From Oscillospiraceae bacterium (GTDB lineage Bacteria; Bacillota; Clostridia; Oscillospirales; Acutalibacteraceae): a DNA stretch of 64,000 bases. Below the pieces are notes generated by a model. The model saw nothing but the letters and a program-made list of their open reading frames with translations, was not told the origin of the DNA and made no database searches. The translations under genes were made by a program, and so were the position numbers. Location of the stretch: NCBI GenBank assembly GCA_015065785.1, contig SVPR01000004.1:62001-126000 (forward strand). The letters run 5' to 3'. Shown one piece after another: positions 9,594 through 18,225 of the stretch; within the stretch, counting starts at the first letter, position 1, and each line of letters begins with the position of its first letter.

Positions 9594-9636
9594 ATAAAAA
9601 AGCCTTTTACAATGCACAAGTTGCACTATAAAAAGC
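9594..9636 (-). terminator. Minus-strand intrinsic terminator, probably of the proBAC operon
   Basis: Arms 9602-9616 and 9622-9636 form a 15-bp stem with three G-U wobbles on the minus-strand RNA; on the plus strand the same positions are A-C mismatches. A run of six T follows on the minus strand. The asymmetry shows it works for minus-strand transcripts, ending read-through from proC about 450 bases upstream. Confidence 0.75.
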
Positions 9637-9767
9637 ATTAGTTTTGATATATTTTGCATAATACTAAACAAAAAATTAAGATTTTGACACACTTTTCGTT
9701 ACATTTTGAAATTTTTAGTGTAACAAAATCAGGCAAAAATTCACTCATCTTGTCACTTCGGGGGGTA

Positions 9768-9790
9768 ATATACTATATATAATAGTATAT
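9768..9790. repeat. AT-rich perfect palindrome
   Basis: Arms ATATACTAT (9768-9776) and ATAGTATAT (9782-9790) with a 5-nt centre, next to a run of six G at 9760-9765. No gene or promoter accounts for it. Otherwise 9637-9815 shows only a loose GTTACA/TGTAAC dyad and no gene. Confidence 0.5.
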
Positions 9791-9815
9791 GAGTTTCAGA
9801 AGGCAGGAATTTTTT

Positions 9816-10096
9816 AATTGAAAATTGAAAGTTGAAAATTGAAAATTTCGGGGCTACGCCGTAATTATAATAATTGGTTATAATGGTAAACTGACTTTTT
9901 CATTTATACTAATTACAAATATTAAGATTTAAATATAAAAATTCTATCATTTTTAGTTTATATAAAACTTCAAATGATAGAATTTCTTGTTTCTATGGAT
10001 AACTATTACAATTGCCGACCGCAGGTCCCACAATTTTCAATTTTCCATTTTCAATTTTTAATTCCAGCGAAACCCTGTTTCCTGCTTCCTGAATCA
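9816..10096. repeat. Composite heptad-repeat element 1 (downstream of proC)
   Basis: No gene here. Left half: four 7-nt units (AATTGAA, AATTGAA, AGTTGAA, AATTGAA), then the mini-palindrome GGC-TAC-GCC (9852-9860) and AATTATAA. Core: hairpin with 12-bp arms at 9941-9952 and 9972-9983 (ATTCTATCATTT/AAATGATAGAAT). Right half, inverted: TTACAATT, mini-palindrome GACC-GCA-GGTC (10017-10027), complementary heptads AATTTTC/CATTTTC, then CCTGTTT/CCTGCTT units running into the proC stop codon at 10094-10096. Confidence 0.8.
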
Positions 10097-10900
10097 CTTT
10101 CCTAATTCAACTGTTCTTTCGTAAGACTTACTTACTGCGTTTATAATATCTGCTCTGAAAGAAGCGTTTTCCAAAGATAAAACGCCCTCGATTGTGCTAC
10201 CGGACGGACTACAAACAGCATCCTTTAATTTACCCGGATGTTCATTTGTGTCAAGCACCATTTTAGCCGAGCCGAAAACTGTTTCTGCCGCATAAAGCAA
10301 AGCCTTATCTCTTGGCAATCCACATCTTACACCGCCATCTGCCAAAGCGTCAATAAACATAAATACAAATGCCGGGCCACAGCCTGAGATTGCACTTGCG
10401 GCATCTATTTTTGCTTCGTCGATTTTATCGAGCATACCTGCATTCTGAAGCACTTCTGTAAACTCGCTGAAATCTTCATCTGTAACAAACTTATTACCGG
10501 TGTAAAGAATCATACCTGCACCAACTGAAGACGGAATGTTCGGCATAATCCTTATAATCGGGTAATTCCCGCCACACATTTCATTCAAATCGTTAAGTGC
10601 AACACCCGCCGCCATAGAAACTATAACAAAGCGGTCATTTCTTTTATTAAATATCGGTGCTAACTCGTAGCAGGTTTTTCTTAAAACCTGAGGTTTAACT
10701 GCTAAAAATACAACATCACAGCTTTCTGCAACCTCTTCTGCTGTGGTAACATTCATATTATGCTTAGATGCAAATGACTTTACCTTTTCTGCGTCTAAAT
10801 CAGAAACAAAAACATTATTACCACCAACTGCATTTGCGGCAGCTAATGCCAAAGCACTGCCCATATTACCGCAACCAACAAAGCCTATTTTCTTATCCAT
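10094..10900 (-). CDS. proC: Pyrroline-5-carboxylate reductase
   Basis: Last step of proline synthesis: NAD(P)H-dependent reduction of pyrroline-5-carboxylate to proline in the cytosol. The 268-residue length is normal. The N-terminal Rossmann motif is GFVGCGNMGSALA, and the C-terminal dimer domain carries the family signature around SGCGPAFVF. The ATG follows AAAGGTGTG. It is the last gene of the transporter-proB-proA-proC run, with 13 bases to proA. Its stop codon coincides with the end of a composite heptad element. Confidence 0.96.
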   Translation of the reverse strand: MDKKIGFVGCGNMGSALALAAANAVGGNNVFVSDLDAEKVKSFASKHNMNVTTAEEVAESCDVVFLAVKPQVLRKTCYELAPIFNKRNDRFVIVSMAAGVALNDLNEMCGGNYPIIRIMPNIPSSVGAGMILYTGNKFVTDEDFSEFTEVLQNAGMLDKIDEAKIDAASAISGCGPAFVFMFIDALADGGVRCGLPRDKALLYAAETVFGSAKMVLDTNEHPGKLKDAVCSPSGSTIEGVLSLENASFRADIINAVSKSYERTVELGK

Positions 10901-10913
10901 AGTGTCACACCTT

Positions 10914-12164
10914 TCAACGAATTTGTCCGTCGCCTTTAATTATATATTTGTATGTTGTGAGTTCTTCTAATCCCATAGGACCTCTTGCGTGAAGCTTCTG
11001 GGTTGAAATACCCATTTCACAGCCAAGTCCGAATTCGCCACCATCTGTAAAACGGGTTGAAACATTTACATAAACTGATGAAGAATCAACGCCTTTAACG
11101 AAAATATCGGCATTTTCTTTATTTTCAGTCACAATCGCTTCACTGTGCATTGTTGAGTGAAGTGAAATATGCTCTACCGCCTCGTTTACATCCTTTACAA
11201 GCTTTACTGCGAGAATATAATCTAAAAATTCTGTATCAAAATCATTCTCATTTGCCTTAGTGCCGTCAATGATTTTTTGTGCATTTTCACAAAGACGAAG
11301 CTCAACAGGATTTTCTTTTCTGTTGTCAACAAGTCTTTCTTTTACAAGTGGTAAAAATTCATTTGCTATTTTTTCGTGAACTAACAAAACCTCTGCGGCA
11401 TTACAGACAGACGGTCTGCTTGTTTTCGCATTTTCTATAATATTAAGAGCTTTATTAAAATCTGCACACTCGTCAACATAAATGTGACAAATGCCTGTAC
11501 CTGTCTGAATGCAAGGCACCTTTGCGTTTTCAGTAACAGCCTTAATTAACCCTGCACCACCACGAGGAATGAGTAAATCTACAAAGCCGACTGCATTCAT
11601 AAGCTCGTTTGCACTTTCTCTTGTGGTGTCCTGAATAAGATTTATAAAAGTTTCGGGAAGATTTAATTTCTTCAAGCCCTTACGCATTGCATTCACAATT
11701 GCATTTGCAGAAGCAAAAGCCTCTTTACCGCCACGAAGCACACAAACATTACCGCTTTTTAAAGCAAGTGCCGCCGCGTCAGAAGTAACATTTGGCCTGC
11801 TTTCATATATAATAGCAGTAACACCCATTGGAACGGTTGTTTTTTCAATTACAATTCCGTTTGGTCTTTCTACCCTGTTTAAAACATTGCCAACAGGGTC
11901 AGGGAGCATAACAACCTCTCTTATGCCGTTTGCCATACCCTCAACACGCTCTTTTGTTAAAGCTAATCTGTCGAGCATAACATCAGAAATCGTGCCCTTT
12001 GCTCTTTCTAAATCGCTTTTATTGGCAGTTAAAATTTCGTCAGTATTTTCTATTAAAGCATCTGCCATTTTAAGAAGAGCATTATTTTTTTCTTCTGTAG
12101 AAAGTGAAGCAAGTCGAGTTTTAACCTTTTTTGCCTCTGTTAAAATTTCTTTTGTAGTTATCAT
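10914..12164 (-). CDS. proA: Gamma-glutamyl phosphate reductase
   Basis: NADPH-dependent reduction of gamma-glutamyl phosphate to glutamate semialdehyde, the second proline step. It is an aldehyde-dehydrogenase-fold protein of 416 residues, the usual length. The catalytic Cys lies in SRPSVCNAAEVLLVH, and the C-terminal signature includes RFTDGGEFGLGCEMGIST. The start at 12164 has AAGGTGTG somewhat far upstream. It sits between proB and proC and shares their transcript. Confidence 0.97.
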   Translation of the reverse strand: MITTKEILTEAKKVKTRLASLSTEEKNNALLKMADALIENTDEILTANKSDLERAKGTISDVMLDRLALTKERVEGMANGIREVVMLPDPVGNVLNRVERPNGIVIEKTTVPMGVTAIIYESRPNVTSDAAALALKSGNVCVLRGGKEAFASANAIVNAMRKGLKKLNLPETFINLIQDTTRESANELMNAVGFVDLLIPRGGAGLIKAVTENAKVPCIQTGTGICHIYVDECADFNKALNIIENAKTSRPSVCNAAEVLLVHEKIANEFLPLVKERLVDNRKENPVELRLCENAQKIIDGTKANENDFDTEFLDYILAVKLVKDVNEAVEHISLHSTMHSEAIVTENKENADIFVKGVDSSSVYVNVSTRFTDGGEFGLGCEMGISTQKLHARGPMGLEELTTYKYIIKGDGQIR

Positions 12165-12181
12165 AATTACAAATTCACACC

Positions 12182-12943
12182 TTATGCTTTAAATCTTGTA
12201 CCGATTTTCTTACCATCAACAATATCATAAAGAACAGCCGGTTTTGAGCCGTTTGCAATAATCATATCTGTCCCTTTTTCCATACAAAGCTTTGCGGCAT
12301 TCAATTTTGTTACCATTCCGCCTGTACCGAGCGTTGAGCCTTTGCCACCACCCAAGGCTTCAATTTCAGGAGTGATTTCAGTAACAAGCGAAATAAGCTC
12401 CGCCTTTTCATCTTTATGTGGGTCTGCAGTGTAAAGTCCGTCAATATCTGAAAGAAGCACCAATAAATCTGCTTTCATACTGACTGCAACTATTGCACCT
12501 AAGGTGTCGTTATCACCAACTGCGATTTCCTGAGTTGAAACCGTGTCGTTTTCATTTATAATCGGCAACACATTAAGCTCTAAAAGTCTGTTCATTGTGT
12601 TCTGAATATTGTGGTAGCGCTCACTGTCCTCTAAATCAAGCCCTGTAAGAAGAATCTGTGCTACTGTGTGATTATATTCTGAAAAAAGCTTATCGTAAGC
12701 GTACATAAGTTCACACTGACCAACTGCCGCAGCCGCCTGCTTTGTTGGCATATCCTGTGGCTTTTCTTTTAAAGAAAGCTTACCAACACCCATTCCGATA
12801 GCACCTGAAGAAACAAGAATCATTTCGTGACCTGCATTTTTGAGGTCACTCATAACCTTGCAAAGCTCTTCAACATGACGGATATTTATATTACCTGTGC
12901 TATGTGCTAAAGTCGAAGTTCCGACCTTTACTACTATTCTCAT
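12182..12943 (-). CDS. proB: Glutamate 5-kinase, short form without PUA domain
   Basis: Phosphorylates the gamma-carboxyl of glutamate with ATP, committing it to proline. An amino-acid-kinase fold of 253 residues: KVGTST near the N-terminus, LVSSGAIGMG, INENDTVST, and GTGGMVTKLNAA. The C-terminal PUA domain of longer enzymes such as E. coli ProB is absent, as in many Clostridia. It starts 6 bases after the transporter gene. Feedback inhibition by proline is usual for the family. Confidence 0.96.
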   Translation of the reverse strand: MRIVVKVGTSTLAHSTGNINIRHVEELCKVMSDLKNAGHEMILVSSGAIGMGVGKLSLKEKPQDMPTKQAAAAVGQCELMYAYDKLFSEYNHTVAQILLTGLDLEDSERYHNIQNTMNRLLELNVLPIINENDTVSTQEIAVGDNDTLGAIVAVSMKADLLVLLSDIDGLYTADPHKDEKAELISLVTEITPEIEALGGGKGSTLGTGGMVTKLNAAKLCMEKGTDMIIANGSKPAVLYDIVDGKKIGTRFKA

Positions 12944-12949
12944 TCTTTT

Positions 12950-14458
12950 TTATTCCCCATCTTCAGTACCCGTTCCGGTACGTTCTTTTAATTTTCCTGC
13001 TCTTGAAACTGCCAGGTCTTCCATCATCTGCTCACGGACCTTACCGTTTACATTAAAGAACATAAGAGAAAGTCCCTTACAGCTTCTGCCTATTGCAGGC
13101 GCTAATGTAAATACTGTCCAGATAGCCCTTAACATACCCGGATCTGTTTGCGGAATAACTACGCCGTGAGAGTTAAGAAGTGGCTCATATTTAATAGCGG
13201 CAATAATAAGACCGCTTAAAATTGATGAAATATTGTTACCAACTAATGTGATGTAGCCCATTGCGGCACTCATCATACCTTCATTACGGATACCTGTTTT
13301 CCACTCAACATAATCGTACATATCGCCTGTAAGTGCAGAGTTACAATATCTCTGAACACTGTTCATTGCACCTGCTAAGGTAAGCTCAATTACGATTATT
13401 ACTAAATTAACAATTGCATTCTCTGTTGGTGAATAACCGATTAAATACATTATTAAGTAAACTACACCGCAGTAAAGGTAGCTTAAAACTGCAAGATTTT
13501 TAAGACCGATTTTCTTTGTCCATTTTGTAGCGAATGGCAAAACAAAATAGCTCGGAAGTCCTGTGAAAAATCCTGAAATTGCGGCATTTGAAAGCTTGCC
13601 CGTGCAGTTAAGCCAGAAGTAGTTTGAAACATTCTGACCAACCGCCTTACCCATACCAAAGAAGTTTTTAATAAGTAAAACCCACATTGGTCTGCAGGAA
13701 GCAACCTGCTTTACAGATTTAAACACGGAGGTGTTGTTCATTTCTTCACGGGAAGCGAGTGGAACACGCTCTTTTAATGTAAAGAAGCCGTAAATTCTGA
13801 ATATAATTACCATTGCAATAAATACCAGAGCACCGCCTAAATAGATGCTTCTTGTTGGTATTGTTCGTGGCAAATAGTCAACGAAGAACGGGAACAACGA
13901 CGGCAACCACACGCCTAACAAATCGGCGTAGGTATCAGTTGCTATAAGTCTGTTTCTTTCATTGACATTTGGCGTTAAATTATAAAGAATTGCTGTGTAT
14001 GCAGGCGAATAAAATGAGTTTGAAATTGAGCCGACATACTTAATAAAGAAAAACCAGACAAAAAGTGCAACCTGTGAAAGTCCTTGTGGTAAAATCCACG
14101 GAACTAAGTTTGCAAAAATCCAGAATGGTAATGTAAGAACAAAGTAAGGTCTTACTCTGCCCCAACGAGTACGGGTTCTGTCTAATATAGGACCTGAAAT
14201 TGCATTATCAAATGTATCTAAAACACTGCAAACTGAGTCTGCAAGACTTAAAGTAACCGGGTTAACACCCTGGAAAGTAGTGTTGTAGAAAAACATATTA
14301 TTGCCAGAGAAAGTTTCCCAGTTTTTGTCACCGAAGCCTGAGATTATGTAAGCTGCCATTTCTCTTGGGCCTAAATATTCTTTTTCTTGCTGTTGCTTTT
14401 GTTTTTCAACATCTTCTTCTGTAATCTGAGTATTAGTGGAAACTGCATTTTCTGCCAT
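12950..14458 (-). CDS. GPH-family (MFS) cation-sugar symporter-like transporter
   Basis: Inner-membrane transporter with about 12 predicted helices, resembling the glycoside-pentoside-hexuronide:cation symporters. Supporting motifs are the early DSVCSVLDTFDNAISGPILDRTRTRWGR region, matching the conserved D-x(n)-DRTxTRWGRxRP pattern, and DMYDYVEWKTGIRNEG late in the protein. The start is taken at 14458 (502 residues) because GGTGAG precedes that ATG; the frame opens at a GTG at 14467. It leads the proBAC run, but a functional link to proline is unproven. The substrate is unknown. Confidence 0.85.
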   Translation of the reverse strand: MAENAVSTNTQITEEDVEKQKQQQEKEYLGPREMAAYIISGFGDKNWETFSGNNMFFYNTTFQGVNPVTLSLADSVCSVLDTFDNAISGPILDRTRTRWGRVRPYFVLTLPFWIFANLVPWILPQGLSQVALFVWFFFIKYVGSISNSFYSPAYTAILYNLTPNVNERNRLIATDTYADLLGVWLPSLFPFFVDYLPRTIPTRSIYLGGALVFIAMVIIFRIYGFFTLKERVPLASREEMNNTSVFKSVKQVASCRPMWVLLIKNFFGMGKAVGQNVSNYFWLNCTGKLSNAAISGFFTGLPSYFVLPFATKWTKKIGLKNLAVLSYLYCGVVYLIMYLIGYSPTENAIVNLVIIVIELTLAGAMNSVQRYCNSALTGDMYDYVEWKTGIRNEGMMSAAMGYITLVGNNISSILSGLIIAAIKYEPLLNSHGVVIPQTDPGMLRAIWTVFTLAPAIGRSCKGLSLMFFNVNGKVREQMMEDLAVSRAGKLKERTGTGTEDGE

Positions 14459-14489
14459 AGCTCTCACCGCCGATATTTAAGATATTTTT

Positions 14490-14518
14490 ATTTTAACATA
14501 CGAAAGCATTCGTTGTAA
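14490..14518 (-). promoter_or_regulatory. Promoter with internal dyad before transporter-proBAC
   Basis: Minus strand: -35 TTACAA (14513-14518), 17-bp spacer, -10 TAAAAT (14490-14495). The spacer is largely filled by the dyad ACGAA-N4-TTCGT (14500-14513), a possible repressor site. Confidence 0.5.
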
Positions 14519-14543
14519 ATAAGTTCAATTTAAAATGTGCTGA

Positions 14544-15095
14544 TTAAAATATACTTAGCTCTCTTTTAAGCTTCGCAACGGGAAGCCCGACAACATTGAA
14601 GTAATCGCCCTCAATACCTTTTACCAAAAGACCGCCCTTGCCCTGAATGCCGTAGCTACCTGCTTTGTCAAAGCATTCATTTGTGTCAATATATTCATTT
14701 ATTTCTTCGTCGCTTAAATCATAAAAGGTTACCTTTGTTTCCTGACTGAAGGTCTTTTCCTTTTCACCCTTTATAATTGTAACACCTGTGAATACTGAAT
14801 GAGTATTCCCACTTAAAGCACGAAGCATTGAGAATGCATCTTCTCTTGATTTTGGTTTACCTAAAACCTTGTCATTCAAGCAAACTATTGTATCTGCTGA
14901 AACGATTATTTCGTCACTGAACTGTTCTTTAACGGCCTCGCCTTTAATTTTTGAAAGATATTCTGCTATTTCTCTGCCGACTAAGCCTTCTTTTATGGTC
15001 TCATCGCAATCACAGGGATTAACAACTATATCTTCTGTTATCATTTTAATAAGCTCTTGTCTTCTTGGCGAAGCAGATGCAAGTATAATTTTCAC
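14544..15095 (-). CDS. maf: Maf family nucleotide pyrophosphatase
   Basis: House-cleaning enzyme hydrolysing dTTP/UTP or modified nucleoside triphosphates to monophosphates; older names link it to septum formation. The 183 residues open with the signature ILASASPRRQEL; the catalytic region includes IIVSADTIVCLNDKVLGKP, and GKGGLLVKGIEGDYFNVVGLP is near the end. The start is a GTG at 15095 preceded by TGGGGAT. It follows the TIM-barrel gene by 51 bases. Confidence 0.95.
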   Translation of the reverse strand: MKIILASASPRRQELIKMITEDIVVNPCDCDETIKEGLVGREIAEYLSKIKGEAVKEQFSDEIIVSADTIVCLNDKVLGKPKSREDAFSMLRALSGNTHSVFTGVTIIKGEKEKTFSQETKVTFYDLSDEEINEYIDTNECFDKAGSYGIQGKGGLLVKGIEGDYFNVVGLPVAKLKRELSIF

Positions 15096-15146
15096 ACAAT
15101 CCCCACTTTCGATGATTTTTCGGTGTTTTTACGAATTTTTAGTCAA

Positions 15147-16019
15147 TTAAATTAAAGAAATGTACTTTTTAAGAGTATTGAGCCCCCACTCGCACGCCAT
15201 TCTCGATTCTTCGTGCCCCTCGAACTCCAATGTTATGAAATAATCATATCCTGAGTTTTTAACGAGTGAAAGGCATTGGAATACGGGCACATTGCCATGA
15301 CCTAAAACTGCACCTCTTAAATGAGTGCCTCCACGAGTTGTGAAAAAACCATCTGTTGGAGCAATATTATCCCCACTTTTAATGTGGAAGTCCTTAGCGT
15401 GAACAAATGAAACATAAGGCATCAATTTACCGAATGCTACAACAGGGTTTTCGTCTGCACAAAGGAAGTTGCCCATATCAAGAAGCAAACCAAAGTTACT
15501 GTCTGCTACGCCTGTCACAATTTTTTCTACTCTGTCGCTGTCCTGACAGAAATAGCCGTGATTTTCCATCATTGTGCGGATACCTTTTGTTTTTGCGTAT
15601 TCTGTAACAGCCTTACAGCCTTTAATTAAATACGGTAACGCTTCGTTAAAGCCTTTTGTCTTTTTATCTTCATCACGGAAGCCACCTGTTCCGTCGTGAC
15701 GCATACCGCTTACTCCTAAAGCCTCTGCAACATCTACTTCATATTTTAAACGGTCAATTTCCTTTTCGATATCACCATCACTGCCATAAATAAAATCTGC
15801 ACCGATAGAATACTGAACAGGAATTATACCCACTTTTTTGCATTCTTCATTTAATTCTTTCGCATATTCTATTTTATCCTGATTTTCAGGAGTATGAATT
15901 TCTGCAAATTCTATTCCCTCAAAGCCTATTTCCTTTGCTATTTTAATAAGGTCTTTTTCTGTTACACCATTTTTACCTACAAGACCACTTAAACTGTATG
16001 TACTAACTGAAAACTTCAT
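15147..16019 (-). CDS. Sugar phosphate isomerase/epimerase family TIM barrel
   Basis: Xylose-isomerase-like / AP-endonuclease-2 fold of 290 residues. Metal-binding positions fit the family: Glu in GFEGIEFAE, Glu-Asn-His in MMENHGYF, Asp in LLLDMGNF, His in FVHAKDFH and Glu in FITLEFEGHE. It probably isomerises or dehydrates a sugar or inositol derivative, but the substrate cannot be told. GAGTGG precedes the ATG. It is divergent from mecA across 81 bases. Confidence 0.85.
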   Translation of the reverse strand: MKFSVSTYSLSGLVGKNGVTEKDLIKIAKEIGFEGIEFAEIHTPENQDKIEYAKELNEECKKVGIIPVQYSIGADFIYGSDGDIEKEIDRLKYEVDVAEALGVSGMRHDGTGGFRDEDKKTKGFNEALPYLIKGCKAVTEYAKTKGIRTMMENHGYFCQDSDRVEKIVTGVADSNFGLLLDMGNFLCADENPVVAFGKLMPYVSFVHAKDFHIKSGDNIAPTDGFFTTRGGTHLRGAVLGHGNVPVFQCLSLVKNSGYDYFITLEFEGHEESRMACEWGLNTLKKYISLI

Positions 16020-16100
16020 ATTACCACTCTACTGTCTTTCCAAATTTTTTGCATTGTTTTACGCCACACATCGTATTATTATATTAGGGGAGGCGATTTT

Positions 16101-16649
16101 TTGAAGATAGAAGCCATCGGAGAAGAAAAAATACTTGTTGCTCTTTCCGATAAAGATATGAACGAGCTTGACATCACTTACGATGAAATGGATTACTCAA
16201 ACATTGAAACCCGTCGGGTTATATGGACTATTTTAGATGAAGCAAAACGCTCTTTAGGAAAATCCATTGACACAGACGGACGAATTTTAATAGAAGTAAC
16301 ACCCGGTGATGACGGCGGTTGCATTATGTGCTTTACAACTATGCCCGTCACAGATTACAAATCAAAGAAAAAACTTATTATGAAAAAAGAGGCTGAGCCA
16401 CTTCTTTTCAGAGCACTTGACGAAAATGCATTTTTAGATGCATTAAAAGTACTCAGAGCTGTTTCCGGCTCCTACAAAAGCTTCGAAATTTTTTCTTATT
16501 ATAAAAATCTTTATATTGTCATTTACCCCAAAATAACAGGCACTGACAAAATCTCTTACATACTAAGCGATTTTGGTGACATTTCCTTTGGGGAAAACGA
16601 GCTTTTAAGCCATATTTCAGAATACGGCAAAATTCTTAAAGTAAATTAA
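16101..16649 (+). CDS. mecA: Adaptor protein MecA
   Basis: Adaptor that delivers substrates to the ClpCP protease; in Bacillus it controls ComK and competence. The 182 residues are shorter than the roughly 218 of B. subtilis. The N-terminal domain (KIEAIGEEKILVALSDKDM, ITYDEMDY) and C-terminal domain (FRALDENAFLDALKVLRA, YKNLYIVIYP) are both recognisable. The start is a TTG with GGGGAGG seven bases upstream. The stop overlaps the convergent rpe stop by three bases, so no terminator separates them. Confidence 0.92.
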   Translation: MKIEAIGEEKILVALSDKDMNELDITYDEMDYSNIETRRVIWTILDEAKRSLGKSIDTDGRILIEVTPGDDGGCIMCFTTMPVTDYKSKKKLIMKKEAEPLLFRALDENAFLDALKVLRAVSGSYKSFEIFSYYKNLYIVIYPKITGTDKISYILSDFGDISFGENELLSHISEYGKILKVN

Positions 16650-17299
16650 GCTTTAAGGATTTCTATTGCTTTTTTTACATCAGGTGACTTGAATATGTAG
16701 CTGCCCGCAACTAAAACATTTGCACCTGCATCCTTGCAAAGCACAGCAGTTTCTGCGTCCACACCACCGTCAACCTGAATATCAACAGCTAAAGCTTGTC
16801 TTTCAATTTCTTGTCTTAGTGCTTTTATTTTAGGGAGCATATCTGTCATAAAACTCTGACCGCCAAAGCCCGGCTCAACTGTCATAATAAGCACCATTGA
16901 AATTTCAGAAAGATACGGAAAAACCACATCAATTGGTGTATTCGGTTTTACAACGAGTGCCGCTTTTTTGCCGGCACTTGTTATTTTTTTTATCGTTTTT
17001 TCAATATCGCTGTTGCTTTCAACATGGAAAGATATTAAATCGGCTCCGGCACTGATAAAAGCGTCAACATAATCAATAGGGTTACTTATCATAAGGTGGC
17101 AATCAAAAACAGCATTTGTTACCTTTCTTATTGACTGCACCACAGGAACACCTATTGAAATATTCGGCACAAAATGCCCGTCCATAACATCAATATGAAT
17201 ATACTCTGCACCTGCATCGACAACTTTAGTGATTTCTTCGGCTAACTTACCGTAATCCGCTGCAAGAATTGAAGGTGAAATTATAATTTTTTGACTCAT
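16646..17299 (-). CDS. rpe: Ribulose-phosphate 3-epimerase
   Basis: Interconverts ribulose-5-phosphate and xylulose-5-phosphate in the pentose phosphate pathway. A 217-residue TIM barrel with ISPSILAADYGKL at the start, HIDVMDGHFVPN (metal His and Asp), FDCHLMI, MTVEPGFGGQSF and QVDGGV. The ATG overlaps the ribF stop (ATGA) and follows GGGGATTATTTT. It is the last gene of the rimP operon. Confidence 0.97.
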   Translation of the reverse strand: MSQKIIISPSILAADYGKLAEEITKVVDAGAEYIHIDVMDGHFVPNISIGVPVVQSIRKVTNAVFDCHLMISNPIDYVDAFISAGADLISFHVESNSDIEKTIKKITSAGKKAALVVKPNTPIDVVFPYLSEISMVLIMTVEPGFGGQSFMTDMLPKIKALRQEIERQALAVDIQVDGGVDAETAVLCKDAGANVLVAGSYIFKSPDVKKAIEILKA

Positions 17300-18189
17300 A
17301 AAATAATCCCCTTATCCTTTGAGATTGTTTTAGAAACTTCTCTGTCTTTTGCTATTTGTGCTCTTAATTCTTCTAAATTTGAAAACTTCATTTCCTCACG
17401 GATTTTCTCAAGAAGATGAACACTGATATTTTTATCATACAAATCACCATCAAAGCCAACAATGTTTGTTTCGCTTCGCTCTTTAGAATAACCCTCTATT
17501 GTAGGTCTTACACCGACATTTGTAACTGACGGGTATTTCTTACCATCAATTATTGAATATGATGCATAAACACCATATTGAGGGACAATGAAATCCTCCG
17601 TAAAAAACTGATTTATTGTCGGTGAATCTATTGTTCTGCCACGAGCATCGCCGTGAACGACTAAAAAGTCATAAGAAAATTCTCTGCCGAGCATAGCGTT
17701 CGCAGATTCAATATCACCTTGTTTTATTGAATTTCTTATTCTTGTTGAAGAAACAGGCTCACCATTAAATTCAACAGCTTCGCTCACAAAAAGCTCAACG
17801 CCCTCTTTTTTACAAAGTTCTTTTAAATTTTCGGTGTTTCCTGAGGCCTTAGCACCAAAGCGGTAATTAAAGCCACATGAAAGTGCAGTAGCACCAAGCT
17901 TTTTCAACAATATTTCATAAAAGAATTCTTCATAAGAAAGGGACATTATTTCACCGAAATTTATTGTAATCGGCTCTACGCCCCAGCTTTTAAGCAATTC
18001 TTTTTTTGTGGTTTCGGTTATTAATTCACCCGGTGATTTTTTTGTAAGCACCTTCTGAGGATGCTCATTAAATAAAAGCACAGCACTTTTTTCTGATGCT
18101 CTTATTTTGTCAATTACCATTTTATGACCTATATGAAAGCCATCAAATGTACCGAGTGCAACAGCTAACCCGCCATTTTTTTCACTCAT
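17296..18189 (-). CDS. ribF: Bifunctional riboflavin kinase/FAD synthetase
   Basis: Makes FMN from riboflavin and FAD from FMN in the cytosol. The N-terminal nucleotidyltransferase domain carries GTFDGFHIGH (HxGH-like motif), and SSTRIRN lies in the centre. The C-terminal kinase domain has the APTIN-like SPTINQFF and VTNVGVRPT. The 297-residue length is normal. AGGAGATATTT precedes the ATG. It sits between truB and rpe, the frequent truB-ribF neighbourhood of Firmicutes. Confidence 0.97.
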   Translation of the reverse strand: MSEKNGGLAVALGTFDGFHIGHKMVIDKIRASEKSAVLLFNEHPQKVLTKKSPGELITETTKKELLKSWGVEPITINFGEIMSLSYEEFFYEILLKKLGATALSCGFNYRFGAKASGNTENLKELCKKEGVELFVSEAVEFNGEPVSSTRIRNSIKQGDIESANAMLGREFSYDFLVVHGDARGRTIDSPTINQFFTEDFIVPQYGVYASYSIIDGKKYPSVTNVGVRPTIEGYSKERSETNIVGFDGDLYDKNISVHLLEKIREEMKFSNLEELRAQIAKDREVSKTISKDKGIIL

Positions 18190-18225
18190 AAATATCTCCT
18201 GACCGGATATTTTATATTCTGTATA

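Noticed and set aside
16049-16082. Promoter TTGTTT-17-TATTAT before mecA
   Set aside because: The predicted start would fall inside the ribosome binding site of mecA; the real promoter could not be fixed.
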